Counted from the first letter of the stretch, positions 7,301-16,935 are shown. The stretch is DNA of 43,608 nt from Aliiglaciecola lipolytica E3 (GCF_000314975.1 NZ_BAEN01000025.1:1-43608), one strand, 5' to 3'. Program-made: numbers and translations. Notes: generated by a model not told the origin, from the sequence alone.

Positions 7301-9520
7301 TTAGAAAAATGCGCGAAAGGTCAACGTTACTATACGACTTGCACTTTCATCTTCTGTCTCTAACTCATCAATGTTTTTATTGATGTGGTTATCCAAAATT
7401 TCAGCGGCACTATCACCAGCGTAATTGTCAAAACGTTCAATTTTATGGGCGTTCAACAAGTTAGTTCCGGTTAAACGTAATACATAATTGTCACCAAATC
7501 GTTTCTCAACAAAGACTTCTAGATTACCGTCGTAACTTAAAGTCACATCACGGTCGATGTCGACTGACAAGCTATCGCCTTGTTTTTGATAACTAAAGCC
7601 CATACTGGTGTTCCAATCAGGAATGTTGTGTGTCACACCAAAATTATAAATATAATTAGATTGATCACGGAAACGACGTTCTTTGCCAGTAAACTGATCG
7701 GTAATTTTTGAATCAAGTAAGGTTAAGTTGGCAAATAATCCCGTGTTGTCCGACAGTGGTTTGTTCAAATCCATTTCTATACCCCAAATGCTACCATCAC
7801 CCGCATTGTCGTAAGAAAACAGAATGCCACCATCTGGCGCAGTGCCCGCGCCCACGTCTTCAATGACATCAGTTACATCGCGATAAAATGCGTTAAGACC
7901 AATGATGCCTCGCCCTGCTAGGCTGCGCTCATAACCTATATCAAAGCCCAAAGATACTTCGTCTTTCAAATAAGGATTACCTTGTTTTGCATCGCCATCT
8001 TCTGGCTCATCATATTGAATTGTCGGCGATAACTGTTTAAAGTCAGGGCGGCGAACGGTTCTGGCAATACTCATACGCATGGTATTGTCACTATCAAATC
8101 GCTTAGAAAAGTGAGCAGATGGGTTAATCTGTGTTTCTGAGGTATCGGTATTAATGGCCATGCTACTCATCGAGCGGCTGGTATGCTCGGCACGTAAACC
8201 CACTTCCAATTGCATGTCTCCATCAAACTCCATTTGCGCCAAAATAAACCCGTCTAAACGTTTTTCTTCTACTTCATAACGTTGCTCTAGATCAATTTCT
8301 TCAATGACACCCGTGTCTGAATCCACGGCAAACTCAATTAAAATTTCATCACGTTTTTTACGGGATGCATCCAGTCCAGTTTTTAATTCAATACCATTAC
8401 TGAGCTCATGTTTAATGAAGGTAGTAAATAAGATCTCTGAATCAGTGGTATCAAGATCTTCAATTTTGTCATATTCCCAGGGGGCATTTTCACTATCGCG
8501 TTCAAAGGCGATAGCGTCTTCGGCGCTGGTAATGCGACTAAAGTTAAGCGACGACTCCCACAAGGTATCATTACCCAACTCGGTAGAAAAAACGGCACCT
8601 ACAATGTACGAATCTTCTTCTATATCAACTTCATCTTTGGCCATTCCATCCAAGGAAAATTCACCATCTTCAACTTCCCATACGATTTCTGTTTGGTTTT
8701 CTTCCCGGCTAGTAGAAACGAAGTTAGCAGATAGATCTAAGGTAGAAGTGTCATTCAAGGCATAAGACAAATTAGCACTGAGTGACACGTCGTCACTGTC
8801 TCGCACGTCATTTTCTTGCTCTACTTCTTTTGGTGTACCATCTGGCTCAAAACGACGCTCCATTTTTAATTTAGGAACATAACGCTCTTGCATACTAGCC
8901 GACACATTCCATGCCGCATTATTAGTGTCACCACTGTAACCAAAGGCACCACTGCCGCGTAACTCACCATCATCAAAACGTAGTAGGCCTAAACGGGCAT
9001 TACCACCCTCAAAACTAGCCCCATCTTTTAAGATGATGTTGATGGTACCACCCACACCTTGGCTATCTTGGTCGGCACTAGGACTACGAATAATTTCAAT
9101 GCTTTTAACCATCTCTGCCGGAATACGATCAACAAATACCGCACGATCTGAACCACTACTAGGTACTTTGCGGCCATTAATTAAGATCTGGGTATAACCA
9201 GCGCCTAAACCACGCATTTGGGGCGCATCGTATTCGCCAACATCACTACTAAAAGAAATACCAGGGGTACGCTTTAACATGTCACCTACAGAGGTAGGTT
9301 CAAAAGTTTGGAAGAACTCCACACCATAAGCCAAGGCAGGAGAAATAGTTGAGGTTCTGTCACGGAATACCGGACTACCTACCACCTGAATTTTTTCAAC
9401 ATCAGCAGCGTCTGCTGTTTGTTCTTGCGCTTGTATATTGCCCGCCACAGCCGACAATAAAATAAATGATATGCAACTACTTAAATAAGTTGTTTTACTC
9501 GGTAGGCTTTTAATTTTCAC
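7301..9520 (-). CDS. TonB-dependent outer-membrane receptor, candidate phytate receptor
   Basis: A 739-residue outer-membrane receptor. The signal peptide ends near GNIQAQ; a short segment EKIQVVGS resembles a TonB box; the plug domain (about 50-165) holds GDMLKRTPGISF, MRGLGAGYTQILINGRKVP and IEIIRSPSADQDSQGVGGTINIILK in separate parts; the rest is a 22-strand-type barrel ending in TFRAFF with a terminal aromatic residue. It is co-transcribed with a surface acid phosphatase. TonB receptors next to beta-propeller phytase genes have been noted in aquatic bacteria; here the phytase lies 16 kb away in the same locus. Substrate (phytate, partly dephosphorylated phytate or its metal complex) is inferred; a siderophore role is the main alternative. 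Confidence 0.9.
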   Translation of the reverse strand: MKIKSLPSKTTYLSSCISFILLSAVAGNIQAQEQTADAADVEKIQVVGSPVFRDRTSTISPALAYGVEFFQTFEPTSVGDMLKRTPGISFSSDVGEYDAPQMRGLGAGYTQILINGRKVPSSGSDRAVFVDRIPAEMVKSIEIIRSPSADQDSQGVGGTINIILKDGASFEGGNARLGLLRFDDGELRGSGAFGYSGDTNNAAWNVSASMQERYVPKLKMERRFEPDGTPKEVEQENDVRDSDDVSLSANLSYALNDTSTLDLSANFVSTSREENQTEIVWEVEDGEFSLDGMAKDEVDIEEDSYIVGAVFSTELGNDTLWESSLNFSRITSAEDAIAFERDSENAPWEYDKIEDLDTTDSEILFTTFIKHELSNGIELKTGLDASRKKRDEILIEFAVDSDTGVIEEIDLEQRYEVEEKRLDGFILAQMEFDGDMQLEVGLRAEHTSRSMSSMAINTDTSETQINPSAHFSKRFDSDNTMRMSIARTVRRPDFKQLSPTIQYDEPEDGDAKQGNPYLKDEVSLGFDIGYERSLAGRGIIGLNAFYRDVTDVIEDVGAGTAPDGGILFSYDNAGDGSIWGIEMDLNKPLSDNTGLFANLTLLDSKITDQFTGKERRFRDQSNYIYNFGVTHNIPDWNTSMGFSYQKQGDSLSVDIDRDVTLSYDGNLEVFVEKRFGDNYVLRLTGTNLLNAHKIERFDNYAGDSAAEILDNHINKNIDELETEDESASRIVTLTFRAFF

Positions 9521-9909
9521 TATGCGTCCCCTCTTCTAATCTCAATTTTGAGTATTTTTAGAAACTGACTCTTATTAATGCATTAACCAAGGCCTTATAT
9601 GTTGTTAGTCAGTGCCTTACCCTACCCAATGCAGTCGCCAGTTTTATTTAGCTATACGGTCTTTGTTTCACCTGTCACTTTGCTTTAGCAAATTTGACCC
9701 ATCCAATATAGAATTTTTTTTTCACATTATCAAGCATTGGAACGTACGTTTCGTTAACAAAAATAACACATTACTTACAAATAAACTTAAGCAACTGTTT
9801 TAAAAGGATTTTTATTTTTAATGAGATAATAAAGAATAACGGAAATGACAAAGGAACACATTCCATAAATACAAAATATAGAATGTATTTTCTGAAATGG
9901 TGGAATTAT
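9521..9909. other. Intergenic region upstream of the TonB receptor
   Basis: AT-rich region between the receptor start (9520) and the 3' end of iolG. It holds TTAATGCATTAA at 9575-9586, about 55 bases upstream of the receptor start. This resembles the TTAA-N6-TTAA element elsewhere but has a 4-base spacer. Two imperfect relatives of the IolR palindrome also occur: GGAACACATTCC at 9853-9864 (4-base spacer) and AGAATGTATTTTCT at 9880-9893 (one change per half-site). No convincing gene; a 63-codon plus-strand open frame at 9612-9803 has no ribosome binding site. Confidence 0.45.
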
Positions 9910-9950
9910 CTAACCATTACCCTGACTCACGGAGTAAGGACAATGGTTAG
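9910..9950. other. Inverted repeat after iolG
   Basis: A 9-bp stem CTAACCATT (9910-9918) pairs with AATGGTTAG (9942-9950); inside, TTAC can pair with GTAA. It lies 26 bases beyond the iolG stop and may end the sbp-iolR-iolB-iolG transcript. It lacks a clear T-run on the minus strand, so the terminator role is uncertain. Confidence 0.4.
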
Positions 9951-9975
9951 TTTGTGATTAAACAGCTAGTAAAAC

Positions 9976-10971
9976 TTAAGCTAGTTTTACCGGTAAGCCT
10001 GTGTCTAAAGATTGCTGCGCGGCATCGGCTAATTGTTGTGCCCGTAAACCATCTAAAAATGAAGGAGATGGCGCAGTTTTGTTGATTAAACAGTTAATAA
10101 AACTGCTTAACTGAGCTTGATAAGCTTGTTGATAACGCTCAATAAAAAACGGGTTTAAAGGACTGTGGCTTGCCGTATTTTGGGGCGTCGACATACTCAC
10201 TGAATGAGGTAATGGATTGGTGGATTGCAACATACCATTAGCACCAAAGGCTTCAATACGTTGATCATAGCCATACACACAACGGCGTGAACCGTTAATA
10301 TGGCATAACTTACCTGAGGCTGTTTTTAGCGTTAACATAACACTGTCAACATCACCAAATTGCGCCAGTTTCGGATCGATTAAAGTGCTACCTATGGCAT
10401 GCACTTCGGTTATTTCTTCACCGGTAATAAAACGCAACATATCAAAATCATGAATGATCATATCGCGAAAAATACCGCCTGAATTACGCAGGTATTCCGC
10501 TGGTGCAATATCGGGATCACGACTGGTAATAATCAACTGTTGTAATTCACCTATCTCGCCAGCAGTTAATTTACCTTGCAAAGTAGCGTGAGTGGGATCA
10601 AAACGACGATTAAAACCAATTTGAATAGGCACATTACAGTCTTTAATTTGTTGCCAACAATCAGTGACTAATTTAGTGCTTAAATCGATGGGTTTTTCGC
10701 ACAAAATAGCCTTGCCTGCTTTAGCAGCCTGAATAATAAAACCCACATGGGTATCGGTTGAGGTGGCAATGAGAATGGCATCAATACTCTGATCCTGCAG
10801 GATGACATCAACTGATTCGGCTACGGTAGCGCCATAGCTCTCAGCCAAGGCGACCGCCGATGGGCTATGGCTATCAAAAACATAACTCAGGCGCGCTTGT
10901 GGAGATGCCGCAATAAGAGCCGCGTGCATTTTGCCAATACGACCTGCACCTAACAATGCAAAATTTATCAT
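9976..10971 (-). CDS. iolG: myo-Inositol 2-dehydrogenase
   Basis: NAD-dependent oxidation of myo-inositol to 2-keto-myo-inositol (scyllo-inosose), the first step of the iol pathway. The 331-residue protein has the Rossmann motif GAGRIG at 8-13, CEKPID with catalytic Lys93, and RDMIIHDFDM giving Asp170 and His174. These match the Lys-Asp-His triad of Bacillus IolG (Lys97, Asp172, His176). The short segment FRDMIIHDFDM is characteristic of IolG rather than other Gfo/Idh/MocA members. It is the last gene of the minus-strand set and starts nine bases after iolB. A second, more distant Gfo/Idh gene lies at 19287-20417. Confidence 0.94.
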   Translation of the reverse strand: MINFALLGAGRIGKMHAALIAASPQARLSYVFDSHSPSAVALAESYGATVAESVDVILQDQSIDAILIATSTDTHVGFIIQAAKAGKAILCEKPIDLSTKLVTDCWQQIKDCNVPIQIGFNRRFDPTHATLQGKLTAGEIGELQQLIITSRDPDIAPAEYLRNSGGIFRDMIIHDFDMLRFITGEEITEVHAIGSTLIDPKLAQFGDVDSVMLTLKTASGKLCHINGSRRCVYGYDQRIEAFGANGMLQSTNPLPHSVSMSTPQNTASHSPLNPFFIERYQQAYQAQLSSFINCLINKTAPSPSFLDGLRAQQLADAAQQSLDTGLPVKLA

Positions 10972-10980
10972 TAATTGTCC

Positions 10981-11790
10981 TCACTTTTTTTGGTTGATAA
11001 TCCACTCATGGGCCGGATCATTTTTAAATACCCACTGACGTGTTGGTCCTGCCATCACATTCAAATAATACAAATCATAACCGTGGGGCACTCCAACTGG
11101 GTGGTAGCCCTCTGGAACTTCCACCACACTGTTGTGCTCAACGGCAATGACTTCGTCAATACTGCGATCATCGGTATAGACACGCTGAAACGCGAAGCCT
11201 TGGGGAGGATTGAGTTTGTGAAAATAGGTTTCTTCCAAGGAGCTTTCGTTAGGTAAATTATCACTGTCATGTTTGTGGGGGGGATAACTAGACCAATTTC
11301 CGTCAGGAGTAATGACTTCAACTACCAGTAATTTTTCGGCTTCCAAATTAGCAAACAGGATATTACACACATGACGCTGATTACTGCCGCTACCACGCAG
11401 TTCATAACTGCAATCTTCTGGTCTGATTAAACGTGTGGGAAATCGACCGCTAGCAGGAGCGCGACACAAGGCAATCTCTACATCAGTAAGCGCTGTTACC
11501 TTCACCGGTGTGCCAGGCGGAGTGTATAAACTATAAGGTGCCTTTTTTTCAAATACTGACATGCGTTCACCCAGGCCTGACCAAGCATCAGTGTCAGTCG
11601 CCACATCAACCAATCCACTGACTATCACCATGCAGGTTTCTTGATCATCGGTCGTAAAGCTCTTGCTCTGATTAGCAGACAACTGATGAACTTCAAAACT
11701 TACATACTCCCAGTTAGCTGATTGTGGGGTGATTTTCTGAATACAGCCTTGATCATCCATTTGGCTGGGACGGCGATGTAAATACGACAT
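10981..11790 (-). CDS. iolB: 5-Deoxy-glucuronate isomerase
   Basis: Converts 5-deoxy-D-glucuronate to 5-dehydro-2-deoxy-D-gluconate (DKG), the product then phosphorylated by IolC. The 269-residue length is normal for the family. The bicupin metal site is visible: YPPHKHD (His172, His174), LEETYFHK (Glu187) and PVGVPHGYDLYYLNVMAG (His236). It sits between the RpiR-family regulator (50 bases upstream) and iolG (nine bases downstream) in one operon. Confidence 0.95.
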   Translation of the reverse strand: MSYLHRRPSQMDDQGCIQKITPQSANWEYVSFEVHQLSANQSKSFTTDDQETCMVIVSGLVDVATDTDAWSGLGERMSVFEKKAPYSLYTPPGTPVKVTALTDVEIALCRAPASGRFPTRLIRPEDCSYELRGSGSNQRHVCNILFANLEAEKLLVVEVITPDGNWSSYPPHKHDSDNLPNESSLEETYFHKLNPPQGFAFQRVYTDDRSIDEVIAVEHNSVVEVPEGYHPVGVPHGYDLYYLNVMAGPTRQWVFKNDPAHEWIINQKK

Positions 11791-11840
11791 AAGTTACCTC
11801 GAGTGTAGTGTAAGAAATAAAAGAGCGACTCGAGCCTCTG

Positions 11841-12662
11841 TTAATGGGCCAAACTGATGGCCAAAGATTGCACCAAACACATAGTCGCCGTAAGTGAGCG
11901 GAATGAATAAACTTCTGCTTCTTTGACGGTAAAACAAACAGTCGCATGCTCTTTCAAAGGGCTAAGCGGGCTATCAGTAAACAAGATAATGGGGGTACCT
12001 TTTGCTATAGCCGCATCAACTGTTGATTGAGTTTCGCTGGCATAGGGATGAAAGCTAATCACAATCACCGCATCGTTTTTGCGTATAAGATGCTCCTGCT
12101 CTTTATGCATGCCGCCTACTCCATCTAACAAATAACAACGTACATTGATGTGATTGAGCAAATAGGCTAAATAACTGGCGATGGGGAAAGAGCGACGTAC
12201 CGCCTTAACATGAATAGTGTCGGCTTTAGAGAGGATCATTCTGGCCTGCTCTAAATCATCTGCATTGATATTGTCTTTTAAATAATTTAGCGCATGACTG
12301 TTGGCCTGACTAAATTGGTCTAATAATTTACTGGTGGCATTTTTTTGATCTAAATTAGCGTCATCTTGGACTAATTTGATCCTATCTTCATAACTGGATG
12401 ACTCTTGTAATAACTTCTTCTGAAACAGTTTCTGCATGTCGCTAAAACCGGTAAAACCAAAGGCATTGGCAAAACGGATCAAAGTTGAGGGATGTACAGT
12501 GGCGTCTTTGGCGATCATCACCACAGTGCCAAATGCTATACCATTTGGATTCTCTAATACGTACTCAGCGACCTGTTGTAAACGCTTACTTAGTTTGGAA
12601 AAATTCTGGGTAATTTCTGAATTTAACTCTTCTAAAGAAGATACTGTGGTTATTTTTGTCAT
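11841..12662 (-). CDS. iolR: RpiR-family transcriptional regulator, probable inositol repressor
   Basis: A 273-residue regulator with an N-terminal HTH of the RpiR family (about 20-85; FGTVVMIAKDATVHPSTLIR is the recognition region) and a C-terminal SIS domain (about 125-260; VRCYLLDGVGG, ISFHPYASET) that senses a phosphorylated sugar or inositol derivative. In alpha- and other proteobacteria, RpiR-type IolR represses iol genes by binding GGAA-N6-TTCC. Perfect or near-perfect copies of this palindrome occur in this window at 13817, 17008, 17140, 32492 and 32800, each before an inositol-linked transcription unit. This supports the call strongly. The effector is probably a pathway intermediate such as DKG-6-phosphate (family knowledge, not shown here). 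Confidence 0.9.
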   Translation of the reverse strand: MTKITTVSSLEELNSEITQNFSKLSKRLQQVAEYVLENPNGIAFGTVVMIAKDATVHPSTLIRFANAFGFTGFSDMQKLFQKKLLQESSSYEDRIKLVQDDANLDQKNATSKLLDQFSQANSHALNYLKDNINADDLEQARMILSKADTIHVKAVRRSFPIASYLAYLLNHINVRCYLLDGVGGMHKEQEHLIRKNDAVIVISFHPYASETQSTVDAAIAKGTPIILFTDSPLSPLKEHATVCFTVKEAEVYSFRSLTATMCLVQSLAISLAH

Positions 12663-12784
12663 TATTTAACTCATTTCCATTGTTAAAACAGTTTTGAAAT
12701 ATAAACGATTAAAATAAAACATACATTCCAAAAATTGACTTTGCTAAACAAAATGCCTCACTCATTCCAAATAATCGGCATAAT

Positions 12785-13735
12785 TCAACGTACCGTTCCG
12801 GCTAAACTTTCCACCTGCGCCACATTCTTTTGAGTAATAAAAGCGGGGCCTGAATACATATCGTTACTTGGTACAATGCCGTAACGAATGTTCAAGGCCA
12901 AAATGGTCACTGCCATAAAACCTTGCAGGTAGGGTTGCTGATCGATGGCAAAGTCAATGGTGCCTTGGCTAATGGCGCTGGTAATCTCATTACTCAAATC
13001 AAAGGTGCTGAAATGAACTTGAGTCTGTAAGCGCATTTTGTTTACTAAATTAATAACAGGGATGGCAGAGGTCGGGCCTAAAGTGAGTATGCCGTCGGTC
13101 GCAGGATGACTACGCAAATAGGCTTGAACTTTCTTTTCAATATGGCCGGGATCTTGAGAAGAATCGAGCATATTGCCTCCCAAGGTAACACCTAGTGCGT
13201 CGGCATAACCTTGACAACGTTCCACTGAAGAAGGATTAGTAATATAGTGGTTCACACATACAAATTGTTTAACCCCCGCTTGTTTGGCTTTTTCACCCGC
13301 CATAAAACCTGCTTGATATTCGGGCTGCCCTATATGCATTAAGGCCCCAAGATCCTGACTTTGCTGATGGGTACCTGAGTTAATAGTCACTAAAGGAATG
13401 CCCTTTTTAGTGGCCTTTTCTAAAGGATTTTTTAATACATCAAAATCAGCAATAGTGACAATAATGCCGTCCGGGTTAGAGGCCACTGCCTGCTCAACAA
13501 TTCTGGCCATATCAGCCAAATCCCCAGTGCTAGGGTTGCGATACAACACACTTACGTCCATACGCTCACTGGCTTCTTTAACTGCGTTTTTGATGGTATT
13601 CCACCAAGGATCTGAATCAGGTGCATGGCTAATTAAAATAAACCGCTCGCCCTTAGCATTGGCATCAGTCGCCACAAAAGCGCTAGTGAGCAAACACGTT
13701 AGCATGACGAATAAGAGCTTATTTTGCAGATTCAT
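12785..13735 (-). CDS. Periplasmic sugar-binding protein of the inositol ABC transporter
   Basis: A 316-residue type I periplasmic binding protein (Peripla_BP_4). The signal peptide MNLQNKLLFVMLTCLLTSAF ends near DANA. Conserved features include ISHAPDSDPWWNTIKNAVKEA in its first strand-helix, the central NPDGIIVTIADFDVL, and the late DLSNEITSAISQGTIDFAIDQQPYLQG in separate parts. I start at 13735, where AAAGGTG lies six bases upstream, rather than at an in-frame codon 51 bases earlier that would precede the signal peptide. Permease and ATPase are encoded separately at 17295-19257, so the transporter genes are split between two divergent units, both with IolR-type operators. Substrate taken as myo-inositol from context. 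Confidence 0.9.
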   Translation of the reverse strand: MNLQNKLLFVMLTCLLTSAFVATDANAKGERFILISHAPDSDPWWNTIKNAVKEASERMDVSVLYRNPSTGDLADMARIVEQAVASNPDGIIVTIADFDVLKNPLEKATKKGIPLVTINSGTHQQSQDLGALMHIGQPEYQAGFMAGEKAKQAGVKQFVCVNHYITNPSSVERCQGYADALGVTLGGNMLDSSQDPGHIEKKVQAYLRSHPATDGILTLGPTSAIPVINLVNKMRLQTQVHFSTFDLSNEITSAISQGTIDFAIDQQPYLQGFMAVTILALNIRYGIVPSNDMYSGPAFITQKNVAQVESLAGTVR

Positions 13736-13815
13736 GGCATACACCTTTGAGCCTAGTTTAGGTAGAGTAATATCTAGCGAGTACACTTAAAATAATATTC
13801 CAAATCAAAACAAAA

Positions 13816-13831
13816 TGGAATATATTTTCCA
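13816..13831. promoter_or_regulatory. IolR-type operator upstream of the binding-protein operon
   Basis: TGGAATATATTTTCCA contains a perfect GGAA-N6-TTCC (13817-13830). It lies 80 bases upstream of the binding-protein start (minus) and about 150 upstream of the HAD gene (plus), so it can control both directions. A TTCC half-site lies at 13798-13801. Confidence 0.8.
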
Positions 13832-13982
13832 TAATATTTAAATTGACGAGTCACTGTCAATAGACGGCAGCCTCTTTTCATTGCAAACTAAGTAAGCTGA
13901 GTCCTGTTAAACATGCTCATTTGATGGCATAGCAATAGAACATAATGGCTGCTCTTTTATCATTAAAAACACAGGTAACAAC

Positions 13983-14619
13983 ATGACTGATTTACTCGTC
14001 ATCTTTGACGTTGATGGCACTTTAGTAGATAGCGAATATTTATGCTGCCAAGGCCTATCTGATCTGATCCCAGAGGTGGATGAAAGTGTCGATGAATTGG
14101 TACTGCTGTATCGGGGAGTTAAGTTATTAGACATTTTTGCGGATATTGAAAAAAAATAAAAAAATCACTTTAGCCACGGATTTTGAACAACAATACCGTG
14201 CACGGGTGGCGGAGTTATTCACTACTCAGCTACAAGCATTTCCTGGCGTAGCCACCATGCTTGCTGAGCTGCCCTTTACTTTTTGTATTGCCTCAAACGG
14301 CCCCATTCCTAAAATTCGTCATGCTTTGAGTGTGACCGGATTAAGCCATTTTTTTGCTGATCGTTTGTATAGTTCATTTAGTGTCGGTGCTTGGAAACCA
14401 GATCCTGCGCTGTTTTTACACGCTGCCCAGGAAATGGGCTTTTTACCTCAGCACTGTGTTGTCATTGAAGACAGTTTGGTTGGTATTCAAGCGGCTCAAG
14501 CGGCCAACATGCAGTCCCTACGTTTTTTGCCCAACCAGCCCCTTAATCAACAAGATAAATGTTTTAACCACATGTCACAATTACCTGCTTTGTTAAACCA
14601 GCTCTCAGCTTCTTTATGA
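13983..14619 (+). pseudogene. HAD-family phosphatase split by a +1 frameshift at an A8 tract
   Basis: Two overlapping frames together make one complete HAD phosphatase of about 211 residues, beta-phosphoglucomutase-like. Frame one (13983-14159, 58 codons) carries motif I FDVDGTLVD with the nucleophile Asp, then hits TAA. Frame two continues from about 14150 with the Thr/Ser motif CIASNG, the Lys motif WKPDP and motif IV VIEDSLVGIQAA. The shift is at GAAAAAAAATAAAAAAATC (A8 at 14149-14156); loss of one A restores a single frame. It could be a recent pseudogene, an assembly error, or use of slippage at the A-tract. It shares the operator region with the binding-protein operon and ends two bases before the convergent DUF5916 gene. 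Substrate unknown; a sugar or inositol phosphate is plausible. Confidence 0.8.
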
Positions 14620-14620
14620 A

Positions 14621-16840
14621 TTAGTACTGCCATGCATAACTCAGTTTGGCAAACACCGCGCGGCTATCGTCAACCTGAACTTTAGTTTCGTCATTGTCTA
14701 GGCGACCATGAGTAAAGCCAGCAATAAACAGGGTTTGTGGGCTTAATTTATAGGAATAAACTAGTTTAAAACTATCTTCCCGTTCCCGTTGTTGTTCAGC
14801 TTGCAGATACAAAGCAGTATCTCTATCAACCGCTTCAGCAATATAGGTTAAGCCAATACTGTTGTTATTGTTAAATTGATAACTCAAGCGCACGTCTTGG
14901 GCCTTAGCGCTGAATAATTGGCCACCAGCCACGTCTAAGGTCTCCTGCTCAAGCGTCGCTACCAGTAAAATATGCTGACCAAGATTAAGGGCGGCCGATA
15001 GCGAAGATTCAAGTTTTTTAGCTGGCCTGGCGTTATCTCTATCTATGTCATCCCCCCACTCAAAACTTGCACCAAGTTCCACCCCGGAAAAAGGTTGAGT
15101 TGAAAATTCAAGTGAATAGCTGTTCAAGCCATACTCGACGCCATCAAACACCTCATCTCCTGTGCCCGCTGACAGTTCTAAGGCAGATTGCCACGGCCCT
15201 TTTATTTCAAACTCGCTTTCGAGTTGACGTTCAAGTAGTTGGCCCTGTTCGTCGACAGTAAGCTCATAATCAAAATTCCATTCTATTTTTGACCACCAAT
15301 TGGCATCAACGCCATACCAATAATGGCCACTTTTCACTTTATAGTTACGATAACCTGCACGGGTGATAAATCCGGAATCTGCCCGAAAGTCCTGACCAAT
15401 TTCTTCAAACTCGGCATGATGAAACCAATTTTGGGTCTCACGCTCATATTTTAACAAATAAGCCATATCACTCAACTCAGCCGTTTGCACAAACTCTGCC
15501 TGAAATTCCTCAGGATATTCAGTTGTACTTCGCATAATTTGCCCATACAGCCGATCACTGGCATTCAACTGCCACATACCATCAATACTCAATACCTGAT
15601 TTTTATAATCTCCATCTTCACTGCGTCGATCAGTTAATAAGGTTCCAAGGCTTAAGCCATTTGCCATTTGTTGTTGATAACGCATTAATAACGAGCGATT
15701 ACTCACATCACGTCCGTCTTGCAGCAAGGCTTCAATCTCTGAGTTTTGAGAACTGGGTAAAATCAAATTGCTTTGTTGATCATTGGCGCTCAAAATAGCA
15801 AAAGTATGTTGTTCTATCTTGCCTGTCAGTTTAAGGCCGTAGTCAGGATCAACTATGGTGCGAGAATGCACTAAGTCCATATTGGTGCTAAAAAAATCAG
15901 CGCCTTCTAAAAAGAAGTTTCTTTTTTCATCCAGTTTAATGTTGAATTTTTGATTAATATCTAAATTTGCCGCATCCGATTCCACCTGAGAAAAATCCGG
16001 ATTTAAGGTGGCATTAAGAGAAATATTTGGTGTTACGCCCCAATGTAAATCCACACCTAACTGCTGAGATTGTTGTTTATCAGCTAAGGTATCCAGATAG
16101 GCATATTGCTCAACTTGGCTAAACAACATGGTAGGTGTAATAGTCAAATTAGGTTTAGCAGCTGGCTCAATTAAAGCATTGAGCACAGAATACTGACAAA
16201 TCTCACAGCTGGCATTTCTGTCTCTGGGGTTAAGTGCGAGTAAATAAGGTTGTTGACGTGGATACAGCCTTTCTAAATTTATGCGCCATTGTTGCTCCAA
16301 GCGATCGGGAAATCTCACGGCATGCAGGGGAATGGCCATTTCAACCACATAACCAAATTCAGTAATGCGCCCCGTGGATTGCCAGGTGGCATCCCATTGA
16401 CTTAACTCTTCATCATTTGCTTCGTTACGGATTTCATCAATTTGTACCCCCACAGCATTCACCGAAAAACGCAGAGCAAACTCAGCAGTAGCATAAGTAT
16501 CTAAACTAAATATCACCCTATCATCATTAAAACCCTGATCCCTGTCGCGCATAAAGGCGCGAATAGCACTTGGCTGCGGATCGTGGGCAATAAAGGCTAC
16601 ATAAATATTCTCGCTGTCAGCCAGTAACTGCACTTGGGTTTTCACCTGAGCCGCCAGGTTATTACTAGGGTTAGTTTCATAATCAAGGGTAGTCATTGGC
16701 GCATTTTGCCATGCGCTGTCATCAAGTAAACCATCCACAACGATAGGCTCAACCGTCTGAGGCAAAGTAAGTGCGGGGCTGACACACATGGCACCAGTAC
16801 TAAACAACAAAGCACATCCCCAAAATGCTGAATATTTCAT
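14621..16840 (-). CDS. DUF5916 outer-membrane protein with N-terminal CBM9-like domain
   Basis: A 739-residue secreted protein. The signal peptide ends near CVSPAL. Residues about 25-215 resemble the family 9 carbohydrate-binding (DOMON-like) fold: IVVDGLLDDSAWQNAP, a run of beta strands and YVVEMAIPLHAVRF. From about 230 on, the sequence has alternating strands and the DUF5916 hallmark DEKRNFFLEGADFF near 300, ending in LSYAWQY with a terminal aromatic residue typical of outer-membrane barrels. Function of the family is unknown. It lies divergently from the inositol ABC operon and carries upstream the TTAA-N6-TTAA element also found before the PepSY/two-component operon. An outer-membrane role in ligand binding is inferred. 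Confidence 0.82.
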   Translation of the reverse strand: MKYSAFWGCALLFSTGAMCVSPALTLPQTVEPIVVDGLLDDSAWQNAPMTTLDYETNPSNNLAAQVKTQVQLLADSENIYVAFIAHDPQPSAIRAFMRDRDQGFNDDRVIFSLDTYATAEFALRFSVNAVGVQIDEIRNEANDEELSQWDATWQSTGRITEFGYVVEMAIPLHAVRFPDRLEQQWRINLERLYPRQQPYLLALNPRDRNASCEICQYSVLNALIEPAAKPNLTITPTMLFSQVEQYAYLDTLADKQQSQQLGVDLHWGVTPNISLNATLNPDFSQVESDAANLDINQKFNIKLDEKRNFFLEGADFFSTNMDLVHSRTIVDPDYGLKLTGKIEQHTFAILSANDQQSNLILPSSQNSEIEALLQDGRDVSNRSLLMRYQQQMANGLSLGTLLTDRRSEDGDYKNQVLSIDGMWQLNASDRLYGQIMRSTTEYPEEFQAEFVQTAELSDMAYLLKYERETQNWFHHAEFEEIGQDFRADSGFITRAGYRNYKVKSGHYWYGVDANWWSKIEWNFDYELTVDEQGQLLERQLESEFEIKGPWQSALELSAGTGDEVFDGVEYGLNSYSLEFSTQPFSGVELGASFEWGDDIDRDNARPAKKLESSLSAALNLGQHILLVATLEQETLDVAGGQLFSAKAQDVRLSYQFNNNNSIGLTYIAEAVDRDTALYLQAEQQREREDSFKLVYSYKLSPQTLFIAGFTHGRLDNDETKVQVDDSRAVFAKLSYAWQY

Positions 16841-16912
16841 ACTTACCCTTGTTAGTTATCACTTTAATTAACCAAAGTATGCAAGGTGGTAGGTAATCAG
16901 GGCCTTTGCGCA

Positions 16913-16935
16913 AGATTAATAATTGTTAATCTAAG
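16913..16935 (-). promoter_or_regulatory. TTAA-N6-TTAA element upstream of the DUF5916 gene
   Basis: A perfect inverted repeat AGATTAA-TAATTG-TTAATCT (16913-16932) holds two TTAA cores ten bases apart, 75 bases upstream of the DUF5916 start. It matches the element at 2966-2986 at 19 of 21 positions. A shared regulator, probably the OmpR-type protein at 1644-2333, is inferred. Confidence 0.5.

Noticed and set aside
8304-8765. 153-codon open frame on the plus strand inside the TonB receptor gene
   Set aside because: Antisense to a clear receptor coding region, low-complexity Ser-rich product, no ribosome binding site; a by-product of the receptor codons.
9612-9803. 63-codon plus-strand ORF in the receptor upstream region
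   Set aside because: No ribosome binding site, no recognisable domain, and it crosses the likely regulatory region.
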